Shown one piece after another: positions 62,573 to 64,000 of a stretch of 64,000 bases of DNA (position 1 is the stretch's first letter; the number at the start of each line of letters is the position of its first letter). The notes beneath the pieces were generated by a model that was not told the DNA's origin, did no database searches, and saw only the letters and a program-made list of their open reading frames with translations. The DNA is from Citrus sinensis (lineage: Eukaryota; Streptophyta; Magnoliopsida; Sapindales; Rutaceae), in assembly GCF_022201045.2 (NCBI RefSeq), contig NC_068558.1:50881501-50945500 (forward strand). Reading direction: 5' to 3'. Made by a program: the position numbers and the translations under genes.

Positions 62573-64000
62573 CTGTTTCACCACACAGCAAATTTAACAG
62601 AAGGCAGATTCTAACTCTCAGTATTTTAAATCAAAATTTATAAGAAGAAAAGACAATGGCAAAATTTTCATCCAAAAAGGACAGTTAAAGTATGAAAATG
62701 AAATGTAAACAGCCTCGGGAATATTTCCTATTGACTCAATCGATCCCAAGTAAAAGAAGTTATAATATTCAGTGATCAAACCATCCACTCCATAATCTGA
62801 TAGATCTTTGGAAGAAATGCAACATCATATGAGAATCAAGATAAAGTCCTATAAAGCTACTCATCCTCTAGAGATAAGCAATGCCAAGAACAATGCTATT
62901 TTAGTCAGGCAAACCATCAATTTAAGAAACCGTTTGGGTTCTAGTCAGTAGAAGAGAGTTTCTCAACAAAAGATCAGTTCCCATCAAAGAAACAATCTCT
63001 CTGACCCTCCAAGCACAGAAATAAGCATCCCTTGCCAAACACTAAGATCCATGATATAAAGACCAATAAGTTGAAGCTAATAGCATATGATTTCATTATT
63101 TCCAAATATTTCTCTGGCCTATCTACTGATTCCCTCAACCTATATAAGCTGGTTTAATGGTAAAACGTACAATTCTAGAGGAGATTTACTAAGAAAAATC
63201 TCCTCAAATGAGAATGAGATACACGGATGATAAAGAACAACATTTTTTTTCTAAATTTATGTTAAATCTCAAAATGCTCTGAGCAGCAAACTAATAAATC
63301 AGAGGTAATCTTCTGGCCTTCTCAAACAAAATGCTAACAAAAGGAGCTAGAAACTTCTGCATTATGCTCCCAAGAGTATATCATTACACTTTAAGATTAT
63401 TCTCTGACAGCCAGCATATAAAGCCTGACCAAAAAATATTGATTTTGGGACCTGAAATTAAAATATTACTACAAATACGATCCAAATGGGATCAACCAAA
63501 CAAAGTGCAAATTTAGACCTCAGATAATTGCAGGTAAGTGACACCTTGTAGTAAGGGCAATCAGCCATCCTTCAACCAAAGAACCAGCAAATCTACCCCA
63601 AAAGGAGTTAAAACATATTCGATTACACATTGCGGTTATCAGAGACTGAAAAAATCTCTGCCTGCTCCATTTTACTGGCAATCATAGTAGTAATAAAAGA
63701 ACCTCCTAGCAACTGCAATACTCAATAAGATCAGAAGCACACATTGTCATTGTCATTCCAAAATTTGACAAAATGAAACAAGGTCTACATTTTAGCAAAC
63801 ATCAATGCCAAAAAAGAATTGTATGGACCTCCAGGTAGCTATAAGTAATCACCACAAGTCATCTTCATTCTCCCAAAGGATCTACTATCTCACATTAATT
63901 CTCCTGTCAATAATTGCTTCCAAACAAATACACTTGAGAACACTCTCTCAGCAATAACTAAACTTTTATCTTTACCAGCAAATCTATGTACATTTCTATG
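62573..64000 (-). other. Probable long intron at the 5' side of the BIG gene
   Basis: The first BIG exon in the window begins at 62572 after a TGAAACAG acceptor and needs an upstream exon ending in a two-base partial codon. I could not find a matching exon up to the window end, so this stretch is best read as intron. No repeat or other gene is evident. Confidence 0.55.

Overview
This is a plant nuclear window from a core eudicot. The genes have many GT-AG introns in an AT-rich background, and the families are plant-type: growth-regulating factor, fasciclin-like AGP, LITTLE ZIPPER, armadillo-repeat kinesin, AT-hook/PPC protein and BIG ARF-GEF. I suspect a woody rosid such as Citrus, but nothing in the window proves a species. 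There are no bacterial, viral or organellar genes.

The layout runs left to right. On the minus strand at the left edge is a partial GRF9-like growth-regulating factor. It is divergent from an intronless FLA8-like cell-surface arabinogalactan protein (3461-4717). A VMS1/ANKZF1 ribosome-quality-control hydrolase follows in seven exons (7906-11301), then a PPIL3/CYP18-1 spliceosomal-type cyclophilin in five exons (14417-16289), and an FHA/coiled-coil protein in 13 exons (18118-24831). Next come a Pack-MULE carrying a PPR-gene fragment (25858-27155) and a small two-exon LITTLE ZIPPER gene (29662-30117). An armadillo-repeat kinesin (34621-41505, 19 exons) follows. The right part is all minus strand: an intronless clade-A AT-hook gene (45961-46902), an intronless four-EF-hand calmodulin-like gene (55301-55879), and the last ten exons of a BIG3-type Sec7 ARF-GEF (56748-62572), whose 5' end lies beyond the window. 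All exon models were built by hand from splice consensus, frame continuity and family similarity.

The gene-poor gaps hold well-preserved small transposons: the Pack-MULE with a 9-bp target duplication, a MULE-type MITE with a 9-bp duplication, two tRNA-type SINEs with 12- and 17-bp duplications, and two further foldback MITEs, one of them in a kinesin intron. Several short tandem duplications are also present.

The genes are functionally mixed and do not form a pathway or cluster. The most informative pattern is gene order. From memory of Arabidopsis loci, the window interleaves two collinear series: At2g45480-45470-45460-45450-45430 (GRF9, FLA8, FHA, ZPR1, AHL22) and At1g01930-01940-01950-01960 (VMS1-like, CYP18-1, ARK2, BIG3). 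It looks like the unfractionated ancestral order. I found no convincing new molecular system here; the best leads are the transposon structures, the ZPR gene model and some atypical domain residues.
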